A DNA stretch of 64,000 bases from Yponomeuta sedellus (GCA_934045075.1 OW203738.1:2232001-2296000), one strand, 5' to 3'. Counted from the first letter of the stretch, positions 19,826 through 31,345 are shown. The notes: generated by a model not told the origin, from the letters alone. Made by a program: numbers and translations.

Positions 19826-20273
19826 CAGTCTATTTATTCTTACTTGTCCAATTTAGTAAACAAGATTCTACTATTTTTATTTTTAATGCACTAACCCGTG
19901 CTAAGGAACAAATTTAAAAACCTATTTAGAGGCTAAAAATTTCACCCATGCCGGGATTCGAACCCGCAATAATATATAGCCAGATAGCCAGAGGTTGCGG
20001 GTTCGAATCCCGGCATGGGTGAAATTTTTAGCCTCTCAATAGGTTTTTAAACAAGATTCTAACCTTAAAATTGAGATTAGACGCCTAAAATAGACATTTT
20101 CTCGCAGACTCATGAACTATCATGAGCTATGTTTATAAAATTGGGAGCGAGTTATCTAAAAGAGTGTTCCAGGTTACTTCATTTATGGAAATATGGCAGT
20201 TTTGGACTAAAAAGTCACACTTCAAGGGTAGAATCTTGTTTACTACATTGGACAAGTAAGAATAAAGAGACTA
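19826..20273. mobile_element. TA-flanked MITE containing a family T insertion
   Basis: Ends cagtctatttattcttactt and its inverse, flanked by TA. Removing the nested family T insert and one copy of its 13-bp duplication leaves exactly 257 bp, the length of the other copy at 31803-32059. TIRs are about 45-50 bp. TA duplication suggests Tc1/mariner-type mobilisation. Confidence 0.85.
19858..20061. mobile_element. Family T foldback with 13-bp TSD
   Basis: The insert at 19871-20048 has inverted arms that meet within a truncated tRNA-like region (cgcaataatatatagcc). Direct repeats aaacaagattcta lie at 19858-19870 and 20049-20061. Confidence 0.9.
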
Positions 20274-20275
20274 TA

Positions 20276-21500
20276 TGCTTTCGCGCGCGCCCAGACTAAA
20301 TATTATCAAGTACATAGACAAATTGGGCATCTAAATAAAATTAAATGTAAAGAAATAAAATGAGAGCACTTCGCTAACACTTAATATCTGTGATATCTTT
20401 AGAACCTACAGTCAAAAACCTTGGAATTTAATCTATTTCCGTTACCTATTAATCTATTACCTATTAAAGTTGTAATATATAATCTAGTGCCGTTTTTAGG
20501 AATCAAGAAACCTATGAGTTCTTAAAGTTTGTATATTCGTATCATTCTCTTTTCGTATCATGTTTATACCCCTGTCAATTTGTTGGACGTTTATAGGCTA
20601 AATTAAAAGTCTAAAACATGATAATGTGTTGTGCTTACGAAAGTTTTAGTTCAAAAAAAAATATAATTTACTGTTAATTTAGAAATTATTTATTTCATAT
20701 CCAATTTTATCTGAAGTCTGAACATTCAACTATATGTCAATCAATGATTTAGTAAAAGTTTACTGTTGTATCTTCTCCGGGAAGTTTTATTTTCAATCTT
20801 CTCTGAATATTTACTCTACGTGCAATATGCGAGTCGTATAAATTACGCTGTAATGGAAAAAGTTTGCAACGCATAGCGTAACTGAATATTTATTAGCTCT
20901 AGCTGCACTTGCAGGGTTACAAAAATGTATCTGAAACGTGACTCATTTTATTTCTAGGAACGTTAAGACGTTTGAAATATTTTTTGTGGCTTAAGAGCCA
21001 CATATTTCAAACTGGCCGTCGCCCGCGTCTGTACGTGTTTTTTTTGTGTCTTAATCCGGAATAAAGCCTATTCCTATATACTATTCCAGACCATCTCTAT
21101 CTCAGCGCCAAATTTCAGCCAGATCCGTTCAGACGGTCCGGCGTGATTGAGCAACGAACATCAGCAGCTTCCGTTTCATAATTTATCCAATGTTGTAATT
21201 TTATAATTTTTTTATGTATTTTAATCGTAATAGATCGATGAATCTTTTAAAACAAAAGTAGATGCAAAACACTGGCTCGATTAGATGTATTTCAGGAATT
21301 GCGCTTTTCAAAGGGTTTGTAACCAAATACCTACCCAAGCAATATGTAAATATTAAGTATTTAATAAAACTGCAACTGTTTTGACATTGACACGCTATAT
21401 TTAATACATATGATATTTATTGATTTCTAAGTCAATTAATTAATTTGTTTCATGTACACCTACTTATTCACTTTAATCTTTTTTCAGTCCTGCTCATCTG
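20276..21500. other. AT-rich, mostly unassigned; contains a hairpin
   Basis: No ORF of note. The hairpin at 20970-21012 pairs gtttgaaatat with atatttcaaac, and gtggct with agccac. Nothing else recognised. Confidence 0.35.
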
Positions 21501-21504
21501 TCAT

Positions 21505-21560
21505 GTCTGAAAGAGATAACTTTTAGCGATAAGGCCGCCTCTCGTATACTACTAAAAACT
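21505..21560 (+). repeat. LINE 3' UTR fragment
   Basis: Contains aacttttagcgataaggccg, the same 3' UTR block seen at 1318-1345 and, on the minus strand, near 28940-28980 and 32840-32870. Confidence 0.5.
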
Positions 21561-21939
21561 TGATATGAAATACGTTATCTTACTAAATTATTGGTGTGTT
21601 ATAAATAGTGATCTATCTGGTTTATCTGTTAATGTGTGTACATATACCCAGTTAATAGCATGAACAACTCAAACGGCATCTCTTTGTGGGAGATATGGTT
21701 TGTTGTTGACTACTTTGGTTTGTACAGAGTACTTTGAGTTCTACAAGAAGTTTCCACCGACAAACCCAGCTACCATATTCTTATCTCACACCAGAGCCAC
21801 CTGTTGGAAATTCAATCAGCCAACATGACTTTCAGTCTGAAATCCTTGCCGGATCCGCTTATATTTTGATTACTAGTGAACGAGTAGCATTCAGAGGTGC
21901 TCTGGGCGATAAAGTGTATTTACAGTAGACGAACCTTAC

Positions 21940-22205
21940 TTTCGGTCGTCGTCGTCGTCAGGCTATACTAGTCCACTTCTGGACATAGCTCTCCCCTAAA
22001 GAGCGCCACGTTACGCTATCATAGGGGGTAATGCCCATAATCCCCACGCTGGGCATGCGGGTTGGGGATCGCAGTTTGGTGGAATTGTACTGCAGGGGTG
22101 CTGCTGCCCACCCCCCGGCTTATGTCCCTTAGTCGCCTTTTACGACACCCGCGGGAAGAATTGGGTTGGTGCTATTCTCTAGGCCGTCACCACACAGCGG
22201 TATTA
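21940..22205 (-). mobile_element. tRNA/RTE SINE body and tail
   Basis: Minus-strand copy of the SINE complete at 54058-54385: (CGA)n tail, aggctatactagtccac, ccccacgctgggcatgcg, ttgggttggtgctattct. The tRNA-like head is not clear here. Confidence 0.7.
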
Positions 22206-22347
22206 ACAACGAAACGATTACTTTCGGTATTAACAACGAAACAAAAAACTCACTTTCGCTAAACTGTACTCATCTTAGAAGTATTCAAGCTTGTAGTTTT
22301 TCTGAAGTTCCCTGTGACACCGTTTCAAGTAGCATTTTGTTAAGTTT

Positions 22348-22487
22348 AAGGCCCAGTTTATAAATAGAGTATTTCGCTAAGTGAATATAACAGTAGTGTT
22401 GTCTCTTCGTTTTTCTCAGCAAAGAGCGAGACAGAACATTACTTAAGTATCTATTTAGTGAAATTCTCAATTCAGCAACCGGTCCTA
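22348..22487. mobile_element. Short TIR element
   Basis: About 140 bp; the inner part (gtagtgttgtctcttcg) matches the element at 57936-58311 and is the uninterrupted counterpart of the LINE insertion there. Terminal symmetry is partial. Confidence 0.5.
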
Positions 22488-22489
22488 TG

Positions 22490-23555
22490 AGTTTCAAAAA
22501 AGCATCAACTTCTATTACATGAATTTAAACATTTTTTCATGACCTTGTAATCTCTATATTTATTGAATGCTTTTTTATGACCTTTCTTTCCTTCTTCGCC
22601 GACTTACAGCTAATAAAATGTTGATAGAGCGAAAGAGTTGTCAGGATCAGTGCAAAAGGCAAACACTGTCTTCTGTCTACGCGTCTGAAGTACTAAGTTA
22701 TGTATATGTCATCACCAACTTTACAAATCAGCCGTCCAATTCAACGCCTAGGAATTTTACTAAGCAGCGGCGTTCAATTACATGGCTAGCCCTTTTGTTA
22801 TAATACAACCTGCTAATTGGAGCCCGCTAGATTTGGATAGGGATGTGGATGGCATACATTTTGCTACGCAAAGGCGAAGGGGCTGCAAATGCCGCCGTAG
22901 ACTCAGGTGATTTAAGTTAACTGAAAGTGTACCCAATTTACCTAGTTGAACTAATTCTGTTGAATTAAGTTCACGAAGCGTATTCCGTAGCGTCAGAGCA
23001 GTTGCAGAAGTGAATTACAGTCAAAATTGCCGTTGTCCAGGTCACAAACAAATTAAAGTAGCACCTTACCAAAGTAGGCGCACCATTAAGTACTAACCAC
23101 ATGGCTAGCTACCTTCAGCCGGATCATTAACGTTTTGCTCCATCACATGGCTGAATGATCTTTGTCCATGTGATTGGATGTCGCCACATAATGAACGTCT
23201 TAAGCAGCTAATTCGACGGCTAATTTCACTAGTTGACGGCTACATTTATAAGTGTATCAAGTTGTCAATGACATGTCGTGATCGCACCGGAAGATGTAAA
23301 TAAGTCCCGACGTATTCAAAGAGATTTTCCGAGCGGTTTACCTTGCTCACGCCTGTAACCTCACCGTGTGGTTTTCGAATGAATAAATTAATATTCAATT
23401 TAGAAACACGAGGCTGGAGCAGCGAGAGTGGGTATGGAAGTTCTCATTAGGCTGGCTGGCTGGATACGAGACAAAGAATATCTTATGTGACGCTGCTAGT
23501 GAGAAGAGGAGCGTTGTGTTGTGAACTTCAATTGAATAACATTGAGGATTTCTCA
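22490..23555. other. Unassigned
   Basis: Low coding potential; the open frame 22567-22803 has no recognisable domain. A stretch at 22980-23250 looks like non-coding element debris but has no clear counterpart here. Confidence 0.3.
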
Positions 23556-23557
23556 CT

Positions 23558-23664
23558 CTCCACCAAACCGGACTTGGCCCCCGTGAAGTATGGCCTAACT
23601 CTCCTGCTATGCAGAAAGAGATCCATGCCCCAGCAGTAGCGACGTACAAAGGGTTGATATCCGT
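23558..23664 (+). mobile_element. 5S-derived SINE 3' fragment
   Basis: Contains accggacttggcccccgtg, agtatggcctaactc and agcagtagcgacgtac followed by gggttgatatcc. Confidence 0.7.
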
Positions 23665-23669
23665 ATTTT

Positions 23670-24110
23670 TTAACAAGTGACTTGCTCAAACATATTTATA
23701 TATGAAACGGGTAAATCCGCAATTATTTATTACGTAAAGCGTAAATTTACTTAATTCCAGACGATTGGGCAACGTTGCAGCTGTCGTTATCTCGAGTAGA
23801 CTGAAGTGGCCAGTACAGTCAGTTATTATGGTAAAAAAAAACTTTTTTCAACAGGTTGATTATTTTTACTAAGGTCTCTGATGTCAACGATACCAGTAGC
23901 TTCCGAGTAGCAACGTTCACTCGTTCCGAGTCTACTAAGACCGTGAAAACGCGGCTTTAACGAATACTAATTAATTTAATTAACCCTACTACTGGCTGAC
24001 ACACAAGGTGACCTATTTATTTGTGTTGAAAATAAAACCACGCCTAGTTGGTCGACATAACAAACAAACGTGGCAACCGTTGTTGGATCAATAATAAAAT
24101 GGTTTAGGGA
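23670..24110. other. Unassigned, includes a possible LINE/MITE block
   Basis: Bases 23700-23830 share a layout with 45452-45612 (aaacgggt...aattatttatta... then a gttgcagctg segment and gtagactgaagtgg). Otherwise nothing recognised. Confidence 0.35.
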
Positions 24111-24115
24111 ACAGC

Positions 24116-24286
24116 ATACCTTCACGTAGGACGCCCTCCGACCAGGTAGGATGACGATATGTGAAAAACTGCCGGCAGATGCTGGATGCGGCAAGCTGAA
24201 GACAGGGCGCTATTGCACTCATAAGGGGAGGGCTATGTCCAACAGTGGACTACATAATATAGCCTGAAGAAGAAGATACCTTCACG
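24116..24286 (+). mobile_element. RTE LINE 3' end with 11-bp TSD
   Basis: The insert at 24127-24275 encodes the RTE C-terminal residues (GRCWMRQAEDRALLHS-like, ending before the tag) and ends atatagcctgaagaagaag. ataccttcacg lies at 24116-24126 and 24276-24286. It is 5'-truncated. Confidence 0.85.
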
Positions 24287-24310
24287 CCCATCAAATATTG
24301 TGGAAGCAAA

Positions 24311-24484
24311 TAAAGGTAACATAACATTTACATACAGGCACATACATTGCTTCTGACCCCACACTAGGATACCCGGTGTCGTGGGAACCAGAAACAACGA
24401 CATCACAAACATGTAAACATCCAAGACCTGGGGTTTTTTTTGTTCCCAGCCGGGATTTGAACCCGGGAGAACCCGGAGGTCTTT
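24311..24484 (-). mobile_element. tRNA-Gly-like SINE
   Basis: Minus-strand copy: tail aacataacatttacatacag, body ccacactaggatac, and a partial head with box B gggttcaaatcccgg. Confidence 0.7.
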
Positions 24485-24667
24485 ACTTAATATAATTTTA
24501 ATTTGCTATGCTTTTATTCAGTAACAAAGTATTGCACTATGTTATCGTAGTGCAATATTTTTATACATACCTACTATTTATAAAAGGTAAATTATGGCCG
24601 TATTCCCAAAGACCCATATTTTATCACTTTATTGGCGACACAAAACAGCAAGGCAACAATATAAATC

Positions 24668-25040
24668 GTTATGAACCCTTGTATGTCCCCACTGCTGGGG
24701 CACGGGTCTTTTCTTGCATCGCAGTAAGGTTAGGCCATACTCCACCCCAGTGGTAAGTCCGGGTTGGTGGAGGATTGTAAGACAGTGGCAGGTTTTACAG
24801 TCAGAAGTTATCAAGCCACCTATAAGGCCTCTGACAAGGCTTAATGACTGCCATTACACAACAGCCGGCACCAACGGTATAACGTGCCTTGCTAAGCACG
24901 AAAGCGCTCAGAAACACGCCACTGGCAGCGGTAGTCACGAGACGGTCACCCATCCTATACCAAACCGCGCCTATTGTCGCTTAACTCAAGTGATTTATTC
25001 CAATCACTCAGTTCGACTAGGCGACGAGCGCTTCAGTGTG
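24668..25040 (-). mobile_element. 5S-derived SINE, full length
   Basis: Minus-strand copy with gatgggtgaccgtctcg (box C region) and agttaagcgacaatagg (box A region), and the ccccagcagtggggac 3' end. The head start reads agcgctcgtcgcctag. Confidence 0.85.
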
Positions 25041-25376
25041 CTACAAGGACTTTCAATCCAATCTAAAACTATCTGATGATTGTAGTTTTTAAATTTAAAA
25101 AACTAATCTAACTCTACTAAACTATCAAATATATTCAGCTTAACATCTGTTAGCAAACATAATTTTTCATTATGAAAAAATGGTTATAATTAGGAATAAT
25201 ACGAGTATTATGAAAAGCATTAGAAAATTGAACCGATAGATACTAGGATTCAACTAGGTGCCTTGTGCGAGTAAGAAATCTCTTCTATGCATCCCACTAC
25301 CTCAACATAGCAGTAACCCTATTTTAATGGTATTTAAAAAAAACTCGTCTTTTAAAAAAACACACGACACCTTGGG

Positions 25377-25650
25377 ACGTTCGATAAACATTAAAAAGTT
25401 GAAATTACTTTGCTGAATTCCGCCAAAAATCCCACAAGCACCATGCGGTTAGCTAATGCACCGCCCTCCCTCCCACTTTTTCAAGTAGAAGCAAGACACG
25501 AACACGCCACCACCAACACCAATACTTGTGTGAGAAAACACGCAAACAGCGTGGGATTTTTGGCGGAATTCAGCAAAGTAATTTTAACTTTTTAATGCTA
25601 CTATGGATTTCCGCAAAGTAACGCCTGATTCTAAACAACGTTCGATAAAC
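25377..25650. mobile_element. Inverted-repeat retroposon-like element, copy 1
   Basis: The insert at 25390-25637 is flanked by acgttcgataaac at 25377-25389 and 25638-25650. Inside, attactttgctgaattccgc and its inverse bound a C-rich core (accgccctccctcccac). One outer end carries an extra single-copy segment (aacgcctgattct). The second copy is at 29877-30193 in opposite orientation. Confidence 0.75.
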
Positions 25651-25715
25651 GCCGTACACAATAGTCTGTAGCTTTAACTTTGCAATAGAAAGATGGATCG
25701 AATAATCTTTGGGTA

Positions 25716-25940
25716 CAGTCTGTTAGCTTTTAGAATATACCTCGGGCTCTAGAGTAGGCTTCGGTTTTCGCCGAAAGCACACGAGTGTAATACTACTTCC
25801 TGCTCTGTATAAAACTTTTCTTCACTATTTTGAAAAATTATGTAAAGTTTAGTGTCTTATTAGTTCCGATATTTCTATTACACGAATATATCCGATTCTA
25901 TCCGATAGTAGCCGAGGTATACTCGAAAAGCACACCACAG
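25716..25940. mobile_element. TA-flanked MITE, decayed copy
   Basis: The left end cagtctgttagcttttagaa and the internal cgggctctag match the element at 62213-62431 (same TIR). The right TIR is eroded. Confidence 0.65.
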
Positions 25941-25944
25941 ATTA

Positions 25945-26240
25945 TTCGATCCTTTAAGGGGTACTGTATACGATCCTACAATAACATTTCCTAATATGAA
26001 TTAAAGTTACCGCTGACGCGGGTTAAAAATACTCTAAACAAAACAAAATATCTAATGTTATAATAGCGTATTATAACATAAAACATTGTTGGGAAGACAA
26101 AAGATGTCTGCTATTTAAACAATGTTTACGGGGACGATTATGGGTCTGTTTCTGAACTCAAAATCTGGCTAAGCATAGAGATAACTGTATTGCTGTCACT
26201 TTGAATTTCCCAGAAAAGAGCGTTATGACAAGTATTAACT
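25945..26240. other. Unassigned AT-rich
   Basis: Nothing recognised. Confidence 0.3.
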
Positions 26241-26248
26241 TTTTTTTA

Positions 26249-26982
26249 AAACCTATTTAGAGGCTAAAAATTCCACCCAGGCCGGGATTCGAACCCGCGA
26301 CCTCTGGCTATCCGTGCCAGAGCTCTTTCCAACTGAGCCAATGGGCGACTCACTGGCATCAGTGAAATTTCGAACCTATTTACGAGGCAGCGACACCTGG
26401 CTGAAGTAATTTGCATCACTTGCAGCCCCGAGTACCTACTTTGCAGTTAGTATTTTACATCGGAATGATATCGCTGTACCCACATGATTATATTCTTTTT
26501 AATGCACTAACCCGAGCCAAGGAAATTTTTTAAAAACCTATTTAGAGGCTAAAAATTTCACCCATGCCGGGATTCGAACCCGCAGCCTCTGGCTATCCGT
26601 ACCAGCGCTCTACCAATTGAGCCAATGGGCGACTCACGGCATCAGTGAAATTTTGAACCTCTTTACAATATTCTCTGTATTACGTACAGGCAGCGACATC
26701 TGACTTAAGCAAATTGCATTACTTACAGCCCCGACTACCTACTTTGCAGTTAGGTTTTAACATCGGAACGATATCACTGTACCCACATGATTACACTATT
26801 TTTTTATTTTTAATGCACTAACCCGTGCTAAGGAACAAATTTAAAAACCTATTTAGAGGCTAAAAATTTCACCCATGCCGGGATTCGAACCCGCAATCTC
26901 TGGCTATCCGTACCAGCGCTCTACCAATTGAGCTAATGGGCGGCATGGGTGAAATTTTTAGCCTCTAAATAGGTTTTTAAAT
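26249..26982 (-). mobile_element. Family T tandem array, three units, with inverted end
   Basis: Minus-strand tRNA-like units begin at about 26274, 26559 and 26870. The spacing is 285 bp where the spacer has a deletion, then 311 bp. After the third unit the orientation flips (26943-26982: gcatgggtgaaatttttagc). This is a head-to-tail array capped by a foldback end. Confidence 0.9.
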
Positions 26983-27010
26983 ATTCTTTGCTTCGACTTT
27001 ATTTAAATTG

Positions 27011-27062
27011 CCTCCGAGGAGTGTTAATACCAAAAAACATGTTAAAACACTCCTCGGAGGCA
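27011..27062. other. Hairpin
   Basis: tgcctccgaggagtgtta is inverted at about 27043-27062 around a ~15-nt loop. No function assigned. Confidence 0.55.
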
Positions 27063-27397
27063 GTTTCGGAAGGCAGCTCGGAGGGGAATCATGTTTCCTA
27101 TACATAATACAGCAAATCTTTATTTAAGAATTACCAACATTGTCATCGGGCTGAATAAATATTTGTCTTACTAAATAAAACATTCCGTTCAAATACAACT
27201 CGCCTAAACTTTCTGAATCTCTTGTTGCTTTTTGTTCGTCTGAAATTTTGGTGCTTTGCATGATTGAATGAGTAACCCGCGTCAGTGATATCTTTTTCAA
27301 GTTGCCACCGGCGATTTAACGTTACATTTCGGACGCGATTATTAAGTTCTGTCCGAAAAACTTTATATCGTTGAATCCTACTTTTTCATCGGCTGCT

Positions 27398-27740
27398 GAG
27401 GAGCCAAAAAGGAAAATGATGTGTTTGGTTCGTATGTATGTATGTATGTATGTATGTATGTATGTATGTATGTATGTATGTATGTATGTATGTATGTATG
27501 TATGTATGTATGTATGTATGTATGTATGTATGTATGTATGTATGTATGTATGTATGTATGTATGTATGTATGTATGTATGTATGTATGTATGTATGTATG
27601 TATGTATGTATGTATGTATGTATGTATGTATGTATGTATGTATGTATGTATGTATGTATGTATGTATGTATGTATGTATGTATGTATGTATGTGTGTGAG
27701 GGTGTGTGTGTGTGTGTGTGTATGTTTGTTGTGTGTATGT
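27398..27740 (+). repeat. (TATG)n microsatellite, about 65 units
   Basis: A TATG array runs 27432-27693 and then becomes a GT-rich tract to about 27740. Its upstream flank (gaggagccaaaaaggaaaat) resembles the flank of the (CATA)n tract at 52311-52501 on the opposite strand. Long tetrapeptide-repeat frames here are artefacts. Confidence 0.9.
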
Positions 27741-27744
27741 ATAC

Positions 27745-28004
27745 GTCCGATTCTCTGTTCCCTCATAACTCCTTAACCAATAGTAAAATTTTGATAATTA
27801 TAAGATCGCAATCAATTTGTCACGTTTGAGCGAGTGAAACAGGCTACAAGAAATCAGCATATAACAAAAAAAAAAAAAACAAAAAAAAAACAAAAAAAAC
27901 AAAAGTCAAAAGGTTAAAAGTTAAAATTAAAAAGAATCAAAAACCCGACTGCTGAGCATTAACCACAAAGAAGGGCAGGTGGGGTGGGTGAGCACGCGTA
28001 GAAT
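27745..28004. other. A-rich tract
   Basis: Poly(A)-rich sequence around 27865-27900; otherwise nothing recognised. Confidence 0.4.
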
Positions 28005-28090
28005 TAAGCCCTTACTCCTTACTCTCTCAGTCTGAGAGACGGCCTGTGCCCTGCAGTGAGACGTGAATAGGCTACAATAAAAGTCCTAAA
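28005..28090 (+). mobile_element. SINE 3' end (shared-body group)
   Basis: Contains ttactctctcagtctgagag and ctgtgccctgcagtgagacg, the 3' end also seen near 50700-50770. Confidence 0.55.
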
Positions 28091-28289
28091 GTCTCAGAAC
28101 ACAGCGAATATAATAATCCACCTTAAGTCGCCAATTCTGAATAGCTTAATTCCTGAAATACCTCAATTCTTACTAATGTCATTGGAATGTGCTTCACAAA
28201 GTTATTGCCTGAAAGAAAGAGACGCATTGAGGTTTCTTGGGCCTTTGTATAGTTATATAATATAATAGTTAATAATATATAGTTCTATA

Positions 28290-28532
28290 ATCATGTGGGT
28301 ACAGCGGTATCATTCCGATGTAAAACCTAACTGCAAAGTGGGCACTCGGGGCCGCCATTGATGCAAATTACTTCAGCTAGATGTTGCTGTCTGTACGTAA
28401 TACAGAGAATATTGTAAAGAGGTTCGAAATTTCACTAATGCCGGTGAGTCGCCCATTAGCTCAGAGCGCTGGCACGGATAGCCAGAGGTCGCGGTTTCGA
28501 GTCCCGGCATGGGTGGAATTTTTAGCCTCTAA
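28290..28532 (+). mobile_element. Family T monomer with spacer
   Basis: Plus strand: spacer (catgtgggtacagcgg, cctaactgcaaagtggg), then a tRNA-like unit with a deleted D loop, then gaatttttagcctcta. Confidence 0.8.
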
Positions 28533-28739
28533 TGTACCAAAACTTAGTACATTTATCAGAGTAAAAACGACTAGATAAAAACGTACTTTAAAACAAATTG
28601 TGATTTATTTTCCATTGGTGTCGCTAATTGGCATCCCGAAGCTCGCCATATTGTATATCTGTTAAAGTGCAACAAAATTTATAATAATAATGATTATAAT
28701 CACAACGCATGCTCACCGTGGAATTTAATGAATAAATCT

Positions 28740-28990
28740 TGTAGAGATAGGTGGATAGAGATATAGAACACTTTATTGTACGATATCAACCCTTGTATAT
28801 CCCCACTGCTGGGGCACGGGTCTCCTGCATCGCAGGAAGGTTAGGCCATACTCCACCACGGTGGCCAAGTCCGTGTTGGTGGAGTATTTATTGCACAACC
28901 GGAAGAAATCATAATTCAACCATGATTTCTTAAATCTAATTAATGGAATACAATTGGCGGTCTTATCGCAAAGAGCGATCTGTTCCAGAT
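28740..28990 (-). mobile_element. LINE 3' end split by SINE fragment
   Basis: Minus-strand LINE tail (agatag repeats, acactttattgta) continues after the SINE as tggcggtcttatcgc...agagcgatc. Its counterpart at 32560-32880 has the same order of motifs. Confidence 0.6.
28784..28890 (-). mobile_element. 5S-derived SINE 3' fragment nested in LINE tail
   Basis: gatatcaacccttgtatatc through ccaagtccgtgttggtgg; only the 3' third is present. Confidence 0.75.
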
Positions 28991-28999
28991 AACCTGTGC

Positions 29000-29300
29000 T
29001 AGACAAGAGTAACTTAATTAAATAACAAAATCCCCAAAACAGGCCCCCCGCGTCCCTTTATCACTATAAAAAACACTTCGGAGGTCCCTTCACACTCCCT
29101 TCCCTTCTTACGAGTACGTCTTCATCCCAAGACAAAATACAAGGGCGGACGTTTTGAATCAAATAACAAAATTTATTTGACGACAACACTTTCAGTACGG
29201 TCTACGGTACAAAGGAATGGTTCTCTCTCTTGCGAGCTTGACACGATAGTTAATGAGTGGCTTAAAATTTACACAACGGAAAAGCACGTAGGCTTTTTGA
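29000..29300. other. Unassigned
   Basis: Nothing recognised. Confidence 0.3.
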
Positions 29301-29304
29301 TTTT

Positions 29305-29500
29305 GTTATCAATCCTTTGAATGTCCCCACTGCTGGGGCACGGGTCTCTTCCTGTACCGCAGGAAGGTAAGGCCTTATTCCTCCGAGGCCATGTCCGGTT
29401 TGGTGGAGGATTGTAAGACAGTAGCGGGCCTTACTGCCAGAAGTACTTGGTAACTTCTGATAGTAAGGCCGTATACCTAAAGGGTTGACATCAAAGAGCA
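29305..29500 (-). mobile_element. 5S-derived SINE 3' fragment with inverted end
   Basis: Minus-strand 3' half up to the cagtaaggcccgctact region; then the orientation reverses near 29450 (acttctgatagtaaggcc, plus strand) and ends with gggttgac. It resembles a small foldback made from one SINE. Confidence 0.55.
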
Positions 29501-29519
29501 CCTTGTGTGCGTTGACCAT

Positions 29520-29870
29520 ACTTATTTGCCAAGAAAGCTTCCAGGCTTTTCGGTGCGGGTGTTTACGGTGCGGGTGTTTACTTTGGCATATTTGCGACTC
29601 ACACCGAGAGTAGGGGAAAAAGTGACGATTGGAGTCTTGAGGGCAAGTTCCATTGATTGAATTTAACTGGGGTTTGGGTAATCGAATTAAGCGATAGAGA
29701 TTTTGACCAGGAGAAGTATCTACTAGAACTACTAAGTTCTATCTACAAGAACTACTAAGTGACAAAAAAACCTATTTAGAGAAGTAACTGTTAGGAAACT
29801 ACTACCAATAATCCTAGGTAACTTGCAACGAGGTGACATTGTAACGGTGCAAACCTCTTTACACAATTTT
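29520..29870. other. Unassigned
   Basis: A 26-bp block at 29849-29874 is inverted (about two mismatches) at 31022-31047. Otherwise nothing recognised. Confidence 0.35.
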
Positions 29871-29876
29871 TTTATT

Positions 29877-30193
29877 TTTCTTTAATCCTGATGTTGTATA
29901 GAATCAGGCGTTACCGTGCGGAAATCCATAATAGCATTAAAAAGTTAAAATTACTTTACTGAATTCCAAGTAATGCACTTGCATTTGGGAGCCTGAGGAT
30001 GCCTCGTGTTAGAGGCGAAACGCGTCGCGTGTTTTCTCACACAAGTATTGGTGTTGGTGGTGGTGTGTTCGTGTCTTGCTTCAGCTTGAAAAAGTGGGAG
30101 GGAGGGCGGTGCATTAGCTAGCCGCATGGTGCTTGTGGGATTTTTGGTGGAATTAGCAAAGTAATTGTAACTTTTTAATGCTATTTCTTTAAT
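29877..30193. mobile_element. Inverted-repeat retroposon-like element, copy 2
   Basis: The insert at 29887-30183 lies between tttctttaat at 29877-29886 and 30184-30193. Same parts as copy 1 at 25377-25650, in opposite orientation, plus an extra internal segment (gcctgaggatgcctcgtg) next to aacgcgtcgcgtg. Confidence 0.75.
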
Positions 30194-30313
30194 TCTGTCT
30201 ATCATTTGCAAAATTTAAAATTACGTCACCAAAAAATTTAAAATTTGGCACTACTACTTTGCATTTCAACTAGACCGCACTACATATATACTCTTTTACC
30301 TGCTTATTATATT

Positions 30314-30530
30314 TTTAACATAACATAACATTAACATAACATTTACATACAAGCACATACATTGCTTCTAGCCCCACACTAGGGTACCCTGTGTCGTGGG
30401 AACCAGAAACAACGACATCACAAACATGTAAACATCCAAGACCTGGGTTTTTTTTTGTTCCCAGCCGGGATTCGAACCCGGGACCTCTTGTATGGCAGGC
30501 AGACGCGCTACCGCTACGCCACAGAGGTCG
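30314..30530 (-). mobile_element. tRNA-Gly-like SINE, full length
   Basis: The head is 30457-30530: gtggcgtagcggtagcgcg, anticodon-loop stretch with GCC, box B gggttcgaatcccgg. The body is ctggttcccacgacacagg, ending in an ATGTT-type tail at 30314-30338. The best copy in the window. Confidence 0.85.
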
Positions 30531-30701
30531 CCATAGTTTTCTGTTTATATTATAAATAAAAAAATAAAACATTTTAAATAAAGCACGGAGTTGAAGTCGT
30601 TCCAGTTTTAATATTTATTAAACGTTTTACGGCATTACAAAATCTAACTTTTAGAGTAATTACGAACTACATTTACAGTTTATGGTAAAAATGATACTCG
30701 G

Positions 30702-30763
30702 CACGGATAGCCAGAGGTCGCAGGTTCGAATGGGTGGAATTTTTAGCCTCTAATTTGGTTTTG
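30702..30763 (+). mobile_element. Family T fragment
   Basis: Part of the anticodon and T arms (cacggatagccagaggtcgc) and the 3' region (gaatttttagcctctaat). Confidence 0.7.
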
Positions 30764-30769
30764 AAAAAT

Positions 30770-31250
30770 GACATAATTGGAATGTTGTATATCTTTTATA
30801 ATAATAATAAACACTGGAACGACTACAATTGTGGCTTTATTTGTATATTAATAGTATATTTTAGAAGAAAACAGAAAAACTGGATAAAAACGGACAAGCA
30901 GGTAATATAGTCAGATCTGGTCGAAGGGTAAAGTTGTAATGATGAAACATGAGGGAAATCGAAAAATGTACGACGTAATTTAAATATTTGAAAATGATAG
31001 ATAGAAAAAGAAATAAAAATGGTGTATAGAGGTTTGCACCGTTACACAGTTAGTTCGAAAACTACTTAATTCTACTTATGATAAGGCTCCATGATAATTG
31101 TACTGGATCAACTAAGGTGGCATAGTTTTTTTATTGAGTGGCTCAAGTATTGATTTATTTACTTAAACATTTTTGTTTTCATTTTCTTTGTGGCAAACCA
31201 CAAATTTATTTGTTCCATAATATCTTTCAAAGACGAATTTATAATTAAAA
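30770..31250. other. Unassigned
   Basis: AT-rich; includes the inverted partner of 29849-29874. Confidence 0.3.
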
Positions 31251-31254
31251 CTGT

Positions 31255-31345
31255 TTTTATACGGATTTATGCTCGTTTATTACATTTTTACAATTTTCCA
31301 ACGTTTCGGCACTTTTTCAGGTGCCGTGGTCCCGGATGACTGAAC
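31255..31345. repeat. LINE-end-like block (gtttcggcac...gtgccgtggtc)
   Basis: aacgtttcggcac and aggtgccgtggtcc recur in related form at 45505-45545. Probably a retroposon end, class unknown. Confidence 0.4.

Noticed and set aside
27371..27829. Open frames of MYVC and HTYI repeats, here and at 52140-52601
   Set aside because: They are translations of the (TATG)n and (CATA)n arrays in every frame, without any other protein feature.
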